DNA of 64,000 bases, taken from JAOUFP01 sp963801505 (GTDB lineage: Bacteria; Nitrospirota; Thermodesulfovibrionia; Thermodesulfovibrionales; UBA6898). Made by a program: the position numbers and the translations under genes. The stretch is from positions 287,504 through 351,503 of the forward strand of contig CAWDEY010000016.1 of assembly GCA_963801505.1 (NCBI GenBank), read 5' to 3'. Below are positions 1-8,730 of this stretch, piece by piece (the first letter of the stretch is position 1; each line of letters begins with the position of its first letter). A model generated the notes under the pieces. That model ran no database searches, was not told the origin of the DNA, and was given only the letters and a program-made list of their open reading frames with translations.

Positions 1-420
1 TTTATCCTTCAGAAACAGGGCAAACTTACAGTTAACGAATACAGCATGATCAAGGCCCATCCTCTTATCGGGGAAGAAATTCTAAGGCCAATAGACACTC
101 TTGCCGAAGTACGGCAGACGATTATTCAGCATCACGAGCGCTATGACGGCAAAGGCTATCCATATGGCCTCATAGGTGACGAATTATCACTTAAGGCGAG
201 GATCCTGTCATTGGTGGACACCTTTGATGCAATGATGAGTGACAGGCCATACAGGAAAGCGCTTAGCCTTGAAAAAATCAAACAGGAAGTCCTGGATCAT
301 TCAGGGACCCAGTTCGACCCCTATGTTGTAGAGTCCTTCATAGAAATACTCGACCTAAGGGGAGAGGAGATCCTCTCAACTGCAGGTTATTATGATTTCC
401 AGATCATGCCGCACGTATGA
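1..420 (+). CDS. HD-GYP domain phosphodiesterase, C-terminal part (5' truncated by window edge)
   Basis: The reading frame is open from the first base, so the gene begins upstream. The visible 139 residues are the second half of an HD-GYP domain, with the signature HHERYDGKGYP followed by the conserved segment LVDTFDAMMSDRPYRKALS and the usual C-terminal 'GTQFDP' helix. HD-GYP proteins hydrolyse cyclic di-GMP. Any N-terminal sensory or receiver domain lies outside the window. The frame ends at TGA 418-420. The 3' side is a gene-free stretch to about 810. Confidence 0.85.
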   Translation, partial: FILQKQGKLTVNEYSMIKAHPLIGEEILRPIDTLAEVRQTIIQHHERYDGKGYPYGLIGDELSLKARILSLVDTFDAMMSDRPYRKALSLEKIKQEVLDHSGTQFDPYVVESFIEILDLRGEEILSTAGYYDFQIMPHV

Positions 421-809
421 GCATTTGTTGTTGACGCTGTCTGGCCATCAAGGGCCTGGCGATTTTTTTCCACTTGCTGACTCTTTTCTACGCCAAACCT
501 GAGCTCTGCAAGAGTGACAGAAGAAATCCCGATATCGCCTTTGTGAATTGTGAAACAAAACACAAGCAATCAACTTTCAGCAATCAGTTATACTTTGTGA
601 CAGCCAGGGAGCGAGAATAATTGCTCGTAGGTCGAATAGGATATCTTACCTCTTGTAATAGGAATTCTTTCCAATTGTTCAGAGCTTGGCTCTGCGGTAA
701 GCTTTAATCAGGAAAAGAACCAGGATGAAAATAAACCACAGGACAGCGAGCAGCTATCGGCAAAAAGAACAAATAATTTTAAGCAGCGAGTGATACGAAG
801 GAGGACATC
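421..809. other. gene-free stretch
   Basis: No convincing reading frame was seen on either strand between the HD-GYP gene and the small ORF at 810. The sequence is AT-richer than its surroundings and shows no repeat shared with other spacers in this window. Confidence 0.5.
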
Positions 810-920
810 ATGAAAAAGACTGCTGTCATCTCACAACCTTTTTTGGGTATGCTATTATCGATATATTTCGGTGGCCTGGCCACTTCAATTGCGGTCCTGC
901 TTTATATATTGGCAAAGTAG
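810..920 (+). CDS. small single-span membrane protein, 36 aa
   Basis: A short frame starts with ATG at 810, preceded by a strong Shine-Dalgarno sequence (GAAGGAGG, about 797-804) at normal spacing. The product begins MKKTAVISQPFLG and is then almost wholly hydrophobic (LLSIYFGGLATSIAVLLYILA), ending in lysine before TAG. This is a charged start followed by one transmembrane helix. No family is recognised. The ribosome binding site and the amphipathic layout are the only evidence, but both are good. It has no obvious operon partner on the plus strand. Confidence 0.5.
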   Translation: MKKTAVISQPFLGMLLSIYFGGLATSIAVLLYILAK

Positions 921-969
921 AGTCGTATTTCTTTTCAAGAGAAGCCAGCTTGCGGGCGAGGTCTTGCGG

Positions 970-1326
970 CTACTTCTTTTTTTTGATTGGGGCAAGAGAG
1001 CCCTCAATCACCCAGTAAGGTGTGTCCCTGTCCGGAAGTTTTATTTCAAGCATCTTCAAGGTGACCGACCGTTCAATGACCCGGACCTCTGTGTTTTCTT
1101 TCAGACTGATAACCAGCCCTTCCCTGATGAGCAAGTCAAGATCTTCCCTGTTGCCCACCTTTTTGTATTCAATTCCCTTATTGAGATTATCGGGAGTGGA
1201 GCCGGCCAGGAACCCGTTCCTGGTAAGAAAGCATTCTTCGACTTGTCAGGCATAGGCGTCGTGCCAGAAGGCCGACAAAAAAAGCTGCATAGCAAGCAGA
1301 ATGGTTAAAAGATATTTCCTTTGCAT
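970..1326 (-). CDS. small secreted protein with in-frame TGA after the signal peptide; candidate selenoprotein
   Basis: The frame starts at ATG 1326 and reads a textbook signal peptide (MQRKYLLTILLAMQLFLSAF, then WHDAYA). It meets TGA at 1246-1248 and continues in the same frame for about 91 residues to a stop at 970. The mature part begins QVEECFLTRNGFLAG and contains the stretch EYKKVGNREDLDLLIREG followed by a beta-rich C-terminus. This resembles short periplasmic SH3-like proteins. If TGA is read as Sec, it would be residue 27, right after the signal peptidase site AYA, five residues before a Cys. A 7-bp hairpin follows at 1206-1223. Alternatives are a nonsense mutation or a sequencing error. 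No strong ribosome binding site is visible upstream. Confidence 0.45.
1206..1223 (-). promoter_or_regulatory. SECIS-like hairpin after TGA 1246-1248
   Basis: On the minus strand CCAGGAA pairs perfectly with TTCCTGG around a CGGG tetraloop. The loop starts 29 nt after the TGA and has G at its second position. This fits the general bacterial SECIS description: apical loop 16-37 nt downstream, G in the first two loop bases. It is a structure match only; no SelB-binding evidence is available here. Confidence 0.3.
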
Positions 1327-1583
1327 TGTAAAAATATTATAACCGAAAGCTTACCAAAAATGTCCGGTTGTATGAGTGTCAGACTTTGCATTGGTGTATT
1401 GAAGACCTCCTCCGGCGGGACCGCAACAGATGAATCGTGAATTGTGGCCGGGACTTGTCACTCGGTACTGGCGACAGGTTTCCGGTCCCCCTACCCTGTA
1501 CCTGGTCCCTGGTTCCGGATACTGAATCGTGAATCGTAAATGGGGGCTGTGCATGCAGCTTCAGAAGTGATAACATTATATTG
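1327..1583. repeat. low-complexity intergenic spacer with inverted short motifs
   Basis: The part from about 1430 to 1545 repeats 'gaatcgtgaat' near both ends and contains GGTACTGGCGACAGGT and CCCTGTACCTGGTCCC type segments that are roughly inverted versions of each other. No coding potential is apparent. The architecture resembles spacers at 23396, 34903, 36982, 40743 and 41771. Confidence 0.4.
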
Positions 1584-2579
1584 ATGACAAAGAATGCGGG
1601 CATCGGATATGTCGGGTACACCCAGCAGGGTCTTAGGGACCTTGCATCACAGTGGCTCGAACCATACCGGGTCCCCAAGAGCTTCAGGATCATTACTGAT
1701 ACAACCGAGTTCATCAGGATCGACTATGACGACATCGTGGTCCTCAATAACAGCCCGTTTCTGATACGGCATAACCAGAAGGAGGGACGTTTTGGCATGG
1801 ACGAACAGCCGAAATTCTGGGTCAAGAGCGCAATTGATCTCTCCGACGGGTCAAAGAAGATCATCAAGTTAGTTTTCCATGAACGGTTCCAGGCCCGCAT
1901 AGGGGACCTCTTCTTTGATTGCGCACGCAGTGCCTCAAAAGAGGCCCGGATCCTCAACCTGGTCCGGGAACATGTCAGTTTCATGCATGGATACCCGGTA
2001 CAGGACATTGCCTCAAATACTGTGAGAGTAATCGATTTCATCCCCGGACAAACCATGGCTGACTATGCCTCAATCGACGGGACAAAACATGAGGAGTACT
2101 TCACGACCTCTTTCCCTGTCATACTGAAGGAATTCATCGAGGTGGTAGAGGCGATTAACTTTCTCCACAGCCACAACGAAGTCCACGGCGATATCAGACG
2201 CGATCATCTCCTGCGGGACGCCACTTCAAACAGGCTCCGGTGGATAGACTTCGATTACGCCCACGCTCCACACGAAAAAAAGTTCGTCCATGATCTCTGC
2301 GGCCTCGGGAATATCCTGATGTACATCGCGGCTGGTCGCGACCTCACGGTGGAGGTCATGAAGGACGAGATGCCTGATTTATATTCGACTATTGATGAGG
2401 ATGATTACAATATTATTTTTCACAACCGGATCGCGAATCTCAGAAAGGTCTTTCCCTATATTCCCGAAGCGCTGAACAGGATTTTCCTGCACTTTTCGAT
2501 GGGAACAAAGTCCTTTTATGACAACACTGAACAGTTGCTTGACGATCTTCTCTGTGCGGCCAATGCTGTCGGAGCTTGA
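1584..2579 (+). CDS. protein kinase-like (atypical Ser/Thr or small-molecule kinase fold) protein
   Basis: About 331 residues. The C-terminal half shows kinase-fold landmarks. HSHNEVHGDIRRDHLLRD matches the catalytic loop (H-G-D in place of H-R-D, with a His where the conserved Asn would be). RWIDFDYAHAP matches the DFG region (D-F-D). An upstream KIIKLVFHERF could hold the ATP-binding lysine. The N-terminal 80 residues match nothing recognised. The ATG at 1584 is preferred over TTG 1581. It is followed by a universal stress protein gene, so a stress-signalling role is possible. The altered catalytic loop leaves open whether it is an active kinase. Confidence 0.55.
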   Translation: MTKNAGIGYVGYTQQGLRDLASQWLEPYRVPKSFRIITDTTEFIRIDYDDIVVLNNSPFLIRHNQKEGRFGMDEQPKFWVKSAIDLSDGSKKIIKLVFHERFQARIGDLFFDCARSASKEARILNLVREHVSFMHGYPVQDIASNTVRVIDFIPGQTMADYASIDGTKHEEYFTTSFPVILKEFIEVVEAINFLHSHNEVHGDIRRDHLLRDATSNRLRWIDFDYAHAPHEKKFVHDLCGLGNILMYIAAGRDLTVEVMKDEMPDLYSTIDEDDYNIIFHNRIANLRKVFPYIPEALNRIFLHFSMGTKSFYDNTEQLLDDLLCAANAVGA

Positions 2580-2621
2580 TCAGTGCAGTTGCATTAAAAA
2601 CAGACCAGGAGAGGCAAAGGA

Positions 2622-2796
2622 GATGAAAAAAGCCTTACTCTGCGACACCTTAAGCGCATATGCTATGGTCCACCGGCGCAAAACAGGAGTGGCACTGGCC
2701 GTGAGCTTGCCGTCAGGTGAATACAGATCAGAACAAAGTCGTCATGTAAGGTTTTTTCAGCTTTTTTGTCTCAACTCTTATACAACATTAAAGTGA
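2622..2796 (+). CDS. possible small ORF, 57 aa, weak
   Basis: A frame beginning MKKALLCDTLSAYAMVHRRK starts at ATG 2622 directly abutting AAAGGAG, which is really too close for efficient initiation. No family or membrane segment is recognised and the composition is unremarkable. It lies between the kinase-like gene and uspA and may be chance. Confidence 0.15.
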
Positions 2797-2819
2797 ACTG
2801 TGCTATAAAGGAGGATACA

Positions 2820-3317
2820 ATGGAATATCATGAAGGCTTACCGAAACTCAAAGACAAGCACATCATGATCGCAGTTGACGAGTCGGAAAACGCGAAAGCC
2901 GCGCTCCTCTTTGTGGCTGGATTTATCGGGGGCTTTCGCGGTTTTCGCGCGACGATCCTCAGTATTATAGCTGCGCCCGATGGAGACTTCTTTGACTCGG
3001 ACAGGGAAAGAGAGAAATGGATAGAGGAAAAAAAGGATTCCCTGTCAATCGCGCTGGAACGCTACCGTCAGATCCTCATCCAGTCAGGGTTTCCAAAGAC
3101 CAAGGTCAGGACAGAGCTCGTTGTGGGTGACGGCAGGCCGGTCTCCTCCGTCATCCTGGAGAAACAGAAAGAGGCCCATTCCTGCGCTCTTGTTGTCGGC
3201 AGGAGAGGAATATCCAAATCCGAAGAATTCCTCTTTGGCAGTGTTTCTGATGCCCTTGTCCACAGCGCTAACAACTGCTCAGTCTGGGTAATCGAGCCGA
3301 CCTGCGGGATTAAGTGA
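2820..3317 (+). CDS. universal stress protein, single UspA domain
   Basis: A 165-residue protein starting MEYHEGLPKLKDKHIMIAVDES. The ATG at 2820 is chosen because AAAGGAGG ends six bases before it, although the frame is open further upstream. The IMIAVDES strand, the VVGDGRP segment and the C-terminal VVGRRGISKSEEFLFGSVSD nucleotide-binding loop (G-x2-G-x9-G-S type) identify an UspA fold that probably binds ATP. Its neighbour upstream is a kinase-like protein. A two-domain UspA lies at 20997-21840. Confidence 0.85.
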   Translation: MEYHEGLPKLKDKHIMIAVDESENAKAALLFVAGFIGGFRGFRATILSIIAAPDGDFFDSDREREKWIEEKKDSLSIALERYRQILIQSGFPKTKVRTELVVGDGRPVSSVILEKQKEAHSCALVVGRRGISKSEEFLFGSVSDALVHSANNCSVWVIEPTCGIK

Positions 3318-3379
3318 CGAGCTGGCTTACTCAATTGAGACATTCAATGAGTAGTCCGCCGCCGGTGGGTGTGGTTGAC

Positions 3380-4381
3380 CTAAAGGCTGCTCAGGGCGGC
3401 AATTAGTTTGAGATTATTTTCATGTTTCATCACCGACAGCCTTAGATAGGAACTGCCCAGTCCTTTAATATCACCGCAATCTTTTATATCTAATCCCGCT
3501 TTTATTAATTTTTGCGCTACCTCGTCAGGATTTTTATTTATTTTAATGAGGATAATGTTTGTATCTGTATCATATAGCTTTATCCACTGAATTTTATTGA
3601 GCTTCCTGATAATGAGCTTCTTTTCTGCAAGCATAAACTGCCCCGCGGCTTTTATGTATGTTGGATCCTTATAAGCAGTCTCTGCTGCCTGGGCTGCCAA
3701 AGGATTGATTTGCCAATGTTTATTTTTTTGGCATAAGGCAATGATCTCCGGAGAAGAAACAGCATATGCCAGTTCAAGCCCGGGCAACCCGTAAAAAAAT
3801 GCCGTTGTTCTCAATATGGTTAAATTGCCCCTGGATAACATATCATTGAGACAATCGTTCGGTACGGTAAAGTCTATCAGTGCTTCGTCAATCACAAAAT
3901 GAGGGCCTCCGGATTTCATAACAGCCATGGCTTCAATTATCTTTTCCCGGGGGAGCATTTTGCCTTCAATTCTGTTTGGGTTGGCAAGGAATACAAGATC
4001 TATTCCGTTTAAATTGTTATGTATAAGAGATATATCAAAGGCAAAACCGTTTGTTTCCATGGCATTAATGTATGAAACCTCAGCGCCCGCAAATACTGAG
4101 GCATCTTCGTACATCTTCAATGCAGGTCCGACAATAAGTACCCTTCGTGGCTTCAAAACATCAGGGACCAGATAGACAAGTTCCTTCAGGGAATTTGCAA
4201 AAAGCATATTTTCAGGAGAAAGTCCGAGTTTAGACTTAAAAAATCTCTTAAGGAGAGCAGAATCCTCACAAGGGCCCCTGTTTATCTTTTTAATGGCTTT
4301 TCTGAGTGATGCCTTTACCTTATTTGAAGGTCCGAGGGGGCTTACCCCTGAACTTCCGTCTATAAGCTTATTTTCTTTCAA
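3380..4381 (-). CDS. class I/II aminotransferase-fold protein (CobD/HisC-like) lacking the PLP lysine
   Basis: 333 residues with the layout of threonine-phosphate decarboxylase or histidinol-phosphate aminotransferase: N-terminal GVSPLGPSNKV, the NPNR segment near residue 134, DEALIDF near 165, and a C-terminal LRLS near 312. At the position of the Schiff-base lysine the family has L-R-T-F-S-K-x-Y-G-L-x-G. Here residues 190-201 read LRTTAFFYGLPG, so Lys is Phe195 (codon TTT). The surrounding frame is clean, so this is not a frameshift artefact. The protein may have lost PLP chemistry and act in another role, or be non-functional. It is separated by a 284-bp spacer from the degenerate GGDEF gene. 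Confidence 0.7.
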   Translation of the reverse strand: MKENKLIDGSSGVSPLGPSNKVKASLRKAIKKINRGPCEDSALLKRFFKSKLGLSPENMLFANSLKELVYLVPDVLKPRRVLIVGPALKMYEDASVFAGAEVSYINAMETNGFAFDISLIHNNLNGIDLVFLANPNRIEGKMLPREKIIEAMAVMKSGGPHFVIDEALIDFTVPNDCLNDMLSRGNLTILRTTAFFYGLPGLELAYAVSSPEIIALCQKNKHWQINPLAAQAAETAYKDPTYIKAAGQFMLAEKKLIIRKLNKIQWIKLYDTDTNIILIKINKNPDEVAQKLIKAGLDIKDCGDIKGLGSSYLRLSVMKHENNLKLIAALSSL

Positions 4382-4665
4382 TGTAGTACCCCATTAGTGA
4401 TAAATATTTTTTTCCTCTCAAGGTAATAAAGACATAATGAACAACTCCGCAGCAGAGCTGCGAGGTATCTATTTGTCATTCCGGCTTGTCCGGAATCTTT
4501 CCGGAAGGACAAACTCTTTCTTTATGGGCTGACGCTAAACAGCTTGAAACAGGCATGTAGTATAGCATCAAACCAATATCTTATTACATCCTGGGAAGCA
4601 GGGAAATACCATGGCATAAAAAAACACTGCGGGCAACTCTGTTAAAAGACAGGCACTTAAGGCAA

Positions 4666-5287
4666 TTACAGCTGGTCTCTTAAAATCATATCATTGCTCA
4701 CGACAATAATGTCTTCTTCTGTTGCTTCGAGGCCCTCGCATATCCTGGCCATATCTAAAATGAGGCGGCTTCTTTTTACCTTAAGTTTCCTGTTGACAAC
4801 AACGGCAATGAATTTCATTAAACCAAGATTGATCTTTTTGCCGTCGTTTCTGTCATAAGAAAGCGTCACCCCATTGGCCAGGTCTTTTGGGGAGTAATAA
4901 GTTGAGGCTTTTTTTCTGAATATTTCCCGGGCCTCTTCAATAAACCACTCCGTATTCTTTGTCTCACATATTATTAAAAAATCATGAGTATTTAACGTGC
5001 CTGTAAAACTGTTTGGATATTTATCAGAGGTTGTCTTAAGTATCGCCGCGGCCCATTGTATGATTTCACCATGCTTGCCAGGGCCGTACTTAAGAAGATA
5101 CGGCTGAATATTATTTAATCTTAGATATACAACAGAATACTCTCCCAATTTCGGGAAAAATTCATCTATTTTTTTTTATAATTGCAGCCTTATCAGGAAG
5201 CCCTGTCAGATAGTCCGGCCAAAGAAACGGATCGCTCTGTTTTTTATGCAACTCCTGAATATACTTCTTTGCCTCAGCCAAGCCCAT
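4666..5287 (-). CDS. degenerate GGDEF-domain protein, frameshifted in a poly-A run
   Basis: Translation from ATG 5287 (preceded by GGAGG) gives MGLAEAKKYIQELHKKQSD and then the GGDEF-domain opening YLTGLPDKAAIIKK. The frame is lost in a nine-base A run (minus strand, 5169-5177). With eight A's it continues through IDEFFPKLGEYSVVYLRLNN to the stop at 4666, giving about 206 residues. The active-site GGDEF is replaced by N-T-H-D-F, so cyclase activity is unlikely. It could be a GTP or c-di-GMP binding remnant. The run could be a sequencing error, a real mutation or a slippage site. Confidence 0.55.
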
Positions 5288-5404
5288 ATTGTCCTCCGGA
5301 TTTTTTTGTTTCCCAATACATAAATACCGCATTTACGAAGGCAATGTCAATTTGAAGTTTGGATTATAAGGTAAAGGCACAATAACAAATTGCAACACCA
5401 ATAA

Positions 5405-5434
5405 AAAAACAGGGACATAAATGTCCCTGTTTTT
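5405..5434 (-). terminator. rho-independent terminator of ppdK
   Basis: A 14-bp perfect inverted repeat (AAAAACAGGGACAT / ATGTCCCTGTTTTT, loop AA) lies 24 bp after the ppdK stop. Because both ends are A/T runs it can act in both directions. On the minus strand it gives a strong GC stem followed by U's. Confidence 0.8.
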
Positions 5435-5457
5435 CGAATTATTCTGGATCTCTTGCG

Positions 5458-8193
5458 TTATTTTTTCCTGGTCTTTTTTTCCTTTAGTGCTGCCTGCGCA
5501 GCAGCAAATCTGGCAATAGGGACCCTGTACGGGGAACAGCTCACATAATCAAGCCCTATCTCGTGACAGAACTCAACTGATTTTGCCTCTCCTCCGTGTT
5601 CACCGCAGATGCCCATTTTCAGGCCCTTCTTGACCTTGCGTCCCTTTTCAACAGCCATACGCATGAAAGCCCCCACCCCATCTCTGTCGATGGAGATAAA
5701 AGGATCTTCCTTCAGTATTCCATTTTCCACATAAAAGGGGAGAAATCTTCCGGCATCGTCACGGGAAAGGCCATAGACCGTCTGGGTCAGGTCGTTTGTT
5801 CCAAAGGAATAAAAATCAGCATGAACAGCTATTTCATCCGAGGTCACACATGCCCTCGGCAATTCTATCATTGTCCCGACTGTATAGGGCACCTTCACCT
5901 TGTATTGCTTCTGCACTCTGGCGGCAACAGAGACCACAACATTTTTCATGGCCTCCAGTTCTTTAACATGCCCCACAAGAGGTATCATAATTTCAGGGAT
6001 GACTTTTACCTTCTGCTTTGTCAGTTCACAGGCAGCCTCCATGATTGCCTGGGCCTGCATCGCGTAAATCTCCGGGTACGTTAAACCAAGACGGCAGCCG
6101 CGGTGTCCAAGCATCGGATTAAATTCATGAAGAGATTTATTTTTTGCATTAAGATGCTCAAAAGACACACCCATGTCTTTGGCAAGGTTCTCAAGTTCTT
6201 CGTCTGTATGAGGGAGGAATTCATGGAGCGGCGGATCAAGCAGCCTTATCGTGACCGGCAGTCCTGCCATTGCCTTGAATATCCCGTTAAAATCGCTCTT
6301 TTGAAACGGCAGGAGTTTTGCGAGCGCCTTTTCCCTTCCCTCCAGGGTATCGGAAAGTATCATCTCACGCACAGCCTTTATTCTGTCAGGACCGAAGAAC
6401 ATATGCTCAGTCCTGCAAAGCCCTATGCCTTCTGCCCCGAAAATTCTCGCCATAGTAGCATCATCTGGGGCGTCGGCATTTGTTCGAACTTTTAGTGTCC
6501 TGAACAAATCCGCCCATTTCATCAATTCTTTGTACCAGAGATTATGATCAGGCTCTGCGGCCAGAAGATCCAGTTTGCCTTCGTAGACACGGCCTTTTGT
6601 GCCATTGAGGGTTATCCAGTCACCTTCTTTTAATGTTCTTCCGTTGACATGGATCTCTTTTTTCTGCAGATTTATATCAAGGGCAGAGCATCCGACAATG
6701 CAGCACTTTCCCCATCCCCTGGCAACAAGCGCTGCATGACTTGTCATCCCGCCTTTTGCCGTAAGTATCGCCTCTGCCGCATGCATACCATGAACATCTT
6801 CCGGAGAGGTCTCGTTTCTAACAAGGATTACCTGCTCTCCTTTCTTGGCCCTTGCCTCAGCATCATCAGCAGTCAACACAATCCTTCCAACTGCACCACC
6901 CGGCCCGGCGGGAAGACCTTTTGCAAGCTCAACAGCCTTTTTCTCGGCAGCAGGAGCTACACTTGGATGCAAAAGCTCATCGATCTGGTCGGGTTTTACA
7001 CGAAGTAAGGCAGTCTGTTTTGTAATAAGCTTTGCCTTGGCCATCTCAACCGCCATGCGGATAGCGGCCTGACCATTGCGTTTGCCGATCCTTGTCTGGA
7101 GCATCCAGAGTCTTCCATCTTCAATTGTAAACTCAATGTCCTGCATATCACTGTAATGCCTCTCCAGTTTCCTCTGTATGGCAAAGAGCTCCTTGTACAG
7201 TTTTGGCATGGATTCTTCAAGTGAAACCAGATGTTTTGTATCAGCTGTCTTGCCAGCGTTATTTACAGGATTAGGGGTCCTGATGCCTGCAACCACATCT
7301 TCGCCCTGGGCATTAGGCAGCCATTCTCCAAAGAAGACATTTTCTCCGGTTGCAGGATTTCTTGTAAAGGCGACTCCGGTCGCTGAGGTATCACCCGTAT
7401 TGCCAAAAACCATGGATTGGACATTGACCGCAGTTCCCCATTCTTCCGGGATCTTCTCTATTTTGCGGTATGAGACAGCGCGTTTTCCCATCCACGACTG
7501 AAAAACAGCTCCAATACCACCCCAGAGCTGGTCCATAGGATTATCTGGAAATTCCTTTTTTAGGGTGTTCTTTATAATAATCTTGAATTCACCACAGAGC
7601 GCCTTCAGGTCATCAACGCTCATATCCGTATCGTTCTTGTAACCCTTTTCCTTTTTCAGCCGATCCATAACATGCTCAAGTTTATGGCGGATTCCGTTAC
7701 CTTCTTCAGGCTCTATCCCCGCGGCCTTTTCCATGACAACATCTGAATACATCATCATAAGACGACGATACGCATCATATACAAAGCGTTCGTTGTTTGT
7801 TTTCCTGATCAGTCCCGGGATAGTCTTTGTTGTAAGCCCGACATTAAGCACTGTCTCCATCATGCCCGGCATGGAACTGCGGGCCCCGGAACGCACTGAT
7901 ACAAGAAGCGGGTTGTTAGCGTCTCCGAATTTTTTCCCGATGATCTTTTCAACCCTGGCAAGAGCGGTCTCAACCTGCCCCTTTAATTCCTTCGGATATT
8001 TTCTGTTGTTTTTGTAGTATAGAGTGCAGACTTCAGTAGTTATCGTAAAACCAGGCGGGACCGGGATCTTCAGGTTCGTCATCTCAGCAAGGTTTGCGCC
8101 TTTTCCTCCGAGGAGGTTCTTCATATCCGACTTGCCGTCAGCTTTACCACTCCCGAAAAAATATACATACTTTTTTGAAGACATCTTCGCCAT
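5458..8193 (-). CDS. ppdK: pyruvate, phosphate dikinase
   Basis: 911 residues, normal length for the bacterial enzyme that interconverts pyruvate + ATP + Pi and PEP + AMP + PPi. The N-terminal nucleotide-binding domain begins GGKGANLAEMTNLKIPVPPGF. The swivelling phosphohistidine domain carries AKGGMTSHAALVARGWGKCC with the catalytic His. The PEP/pyruvate barrel ends with MGICGEHGGEAKSVEFC. ATG 8193 (MAKMSSKK) is chosen because GGAGGT lies about eight bases upstream; the frame is open six codons further. In an organism with the Wood-Ljungdahl pathway it would feed acetyl-CoA-derived pyruvate into gluconeogenesis together with pgk (23575-24882). A terminator follows at 5405-5434. Confidence 0.97.
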   Translation of the reverse strand: MAKMSSKKYVYFFGSGKADGKSDMKNLLGGKGANLAEMTNLKIPVPPGFTITTEVCTLYYKNNRKYPKELKGQVETALARVEKIIGKKFGDANNPLLVSVRSGARSSMPGMMETVLNVGLTTKTIPGLIRKTNNERFVYDAYRRLMMMYSDVVMEKAAGIEPEEGNGIRHKLEHVMDRLKKEKGYKNDTDMSVDDLKALCGEFKIIIKNTLKKEFPDNPMDQLWGGIGAVFQSWMGKRAVSYRKIEKIPEEWGTAVNVQSMVFGNTGDTSATGVAFTRNPATGENVFFGEWLPNAQGEDVVAGIRTPNPVNNAGKTADTKHLVSLEESMPKLYKELFAIQRKLERHYSDMQDIEFTIEDGRLWMLQTRIGKRNGQAAIRMAVEMAKAKLITKQTALLRVKPDQIDELLHPSVAPAAEKKAVELAKGLPAGPGGAVGRIVLTADDAEARAKKGEQVILVRNETSPEDVHGMHAAEAILTAKGGMTSHAALVARGWGKCCIVGCSALDINLQKKEIHVNGRTLKEGDWITLNGTKGRVYEGKLDLLAAEPDHNLWYKELMKWADLFRTLKVRTNADAPDDATMARIFGAEGIGLCRTEHMFFGPDRIKAVREMILSDTLEGREKALAKLLPFQKSDFNGIFKAMAGLPVTIRLLDPPLHEFLPHTDEELENLAKDMGVSFEHLNAKNKSLHEFNPMLGHRGCRLGLTYPEIYAMQAQAIMEAACELTKQKVKVIPEIMIPLVGHVKELEAMKNVVVSVAARVQKQYKVKVPYTVGTMIELPRACVTSDEIAVHADFYSFGTNDLTQTVYGLSRDDAGRFLPFYVENGILKEDPFISIDRDGVGAFMRMAVEKGRKVKKGLKMGICGEHGGEAKSVEFCHEIGLDYVSCSPYRVPIARFAAAQAALKEKKTRKK

Positions 8194-8349
8194 CAGAAAA
8201 ACCTCCAACATATTAAATTTACAGGGAAATATAGTAACCCAGAGATACCAAACATTTCAATAGATACTTGGCATTTAATGAGTCTATTAATAAATACAAT
8301 AAACAGACTGGTGTAATACAATGCCCCGATGAATTTCTGACGGGATTTA

Positions 8350-8730
8350 CTATCTGGCCTTCTCGGCAGTCTGAAGTTCTACAACATTGGACTCTTCACG
8401 GTTCATTATCGACTTGCCTTCGAAAATTCCGCCTTCTGCAATAACAAGTTTTTTGCTCATTATTTCGCCTTTGATATGCCCCTTGTTCTTTATCTCAACA
8501 ATTTCTTTTGCCTTCAAATTGCCGTTTATTTTACCGCCGACAACAATTCCCCTCGCAGTAATGTCACCTGTTACATTTGCCTTTTCGCCGACAATCACCC
8601 AGTCTGCTGAAATATTTCCCTCCACAACACCGTCAACCCTCAACGTGCCTTTGGAATCAACATTTCCCTTAAAAGCAGAATTTGTGCCGATAAAAGACTC
8701 AAGTTTTTCAGTATTTTTATGAAACATCAT
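8350..8730 (-). CDS. bactofilin (polymer-forming cytoskeletal protein)
   Basis: 126 residues dominated by the DUF583 beta-helix with short turns: FKGNVDSKGTLRVDGVVEG, VIVGEKANVTGDITARG, VVGGKINGNLKAKE and further repeats. Bactofilins polymerise without nucleotide at the inner membrane and often scaffold peptidoglycan hydrolases. The start codon overlaps the stop of the M23 peptidase gene (ATGA arrangement), the usual bactofilin-M23 operon, which supports translational coupling and a cell-shape role. Confidence 0.93.
   Translation of the reverse strand: MMFHKNTEKLESFIGTNSAFKGNVDSKGTLRVDGVVEGNISADWVIVGEKANVTGDITARGIVVGGKINGNLKAKEIVEIKNKGHIKGEIMSKKLVIAEGGIFEGKSIMNREESNVVELQTAEKAR

Noticed and set aside
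442..474. Terminator after the HD-GYP gene (GCCATCAAGGGCCTGGCGATTTTTTT)
   Set aside because: A T-run is present but the possible stem is only about four base pairs with a poor loop; not strong enough to annotate.
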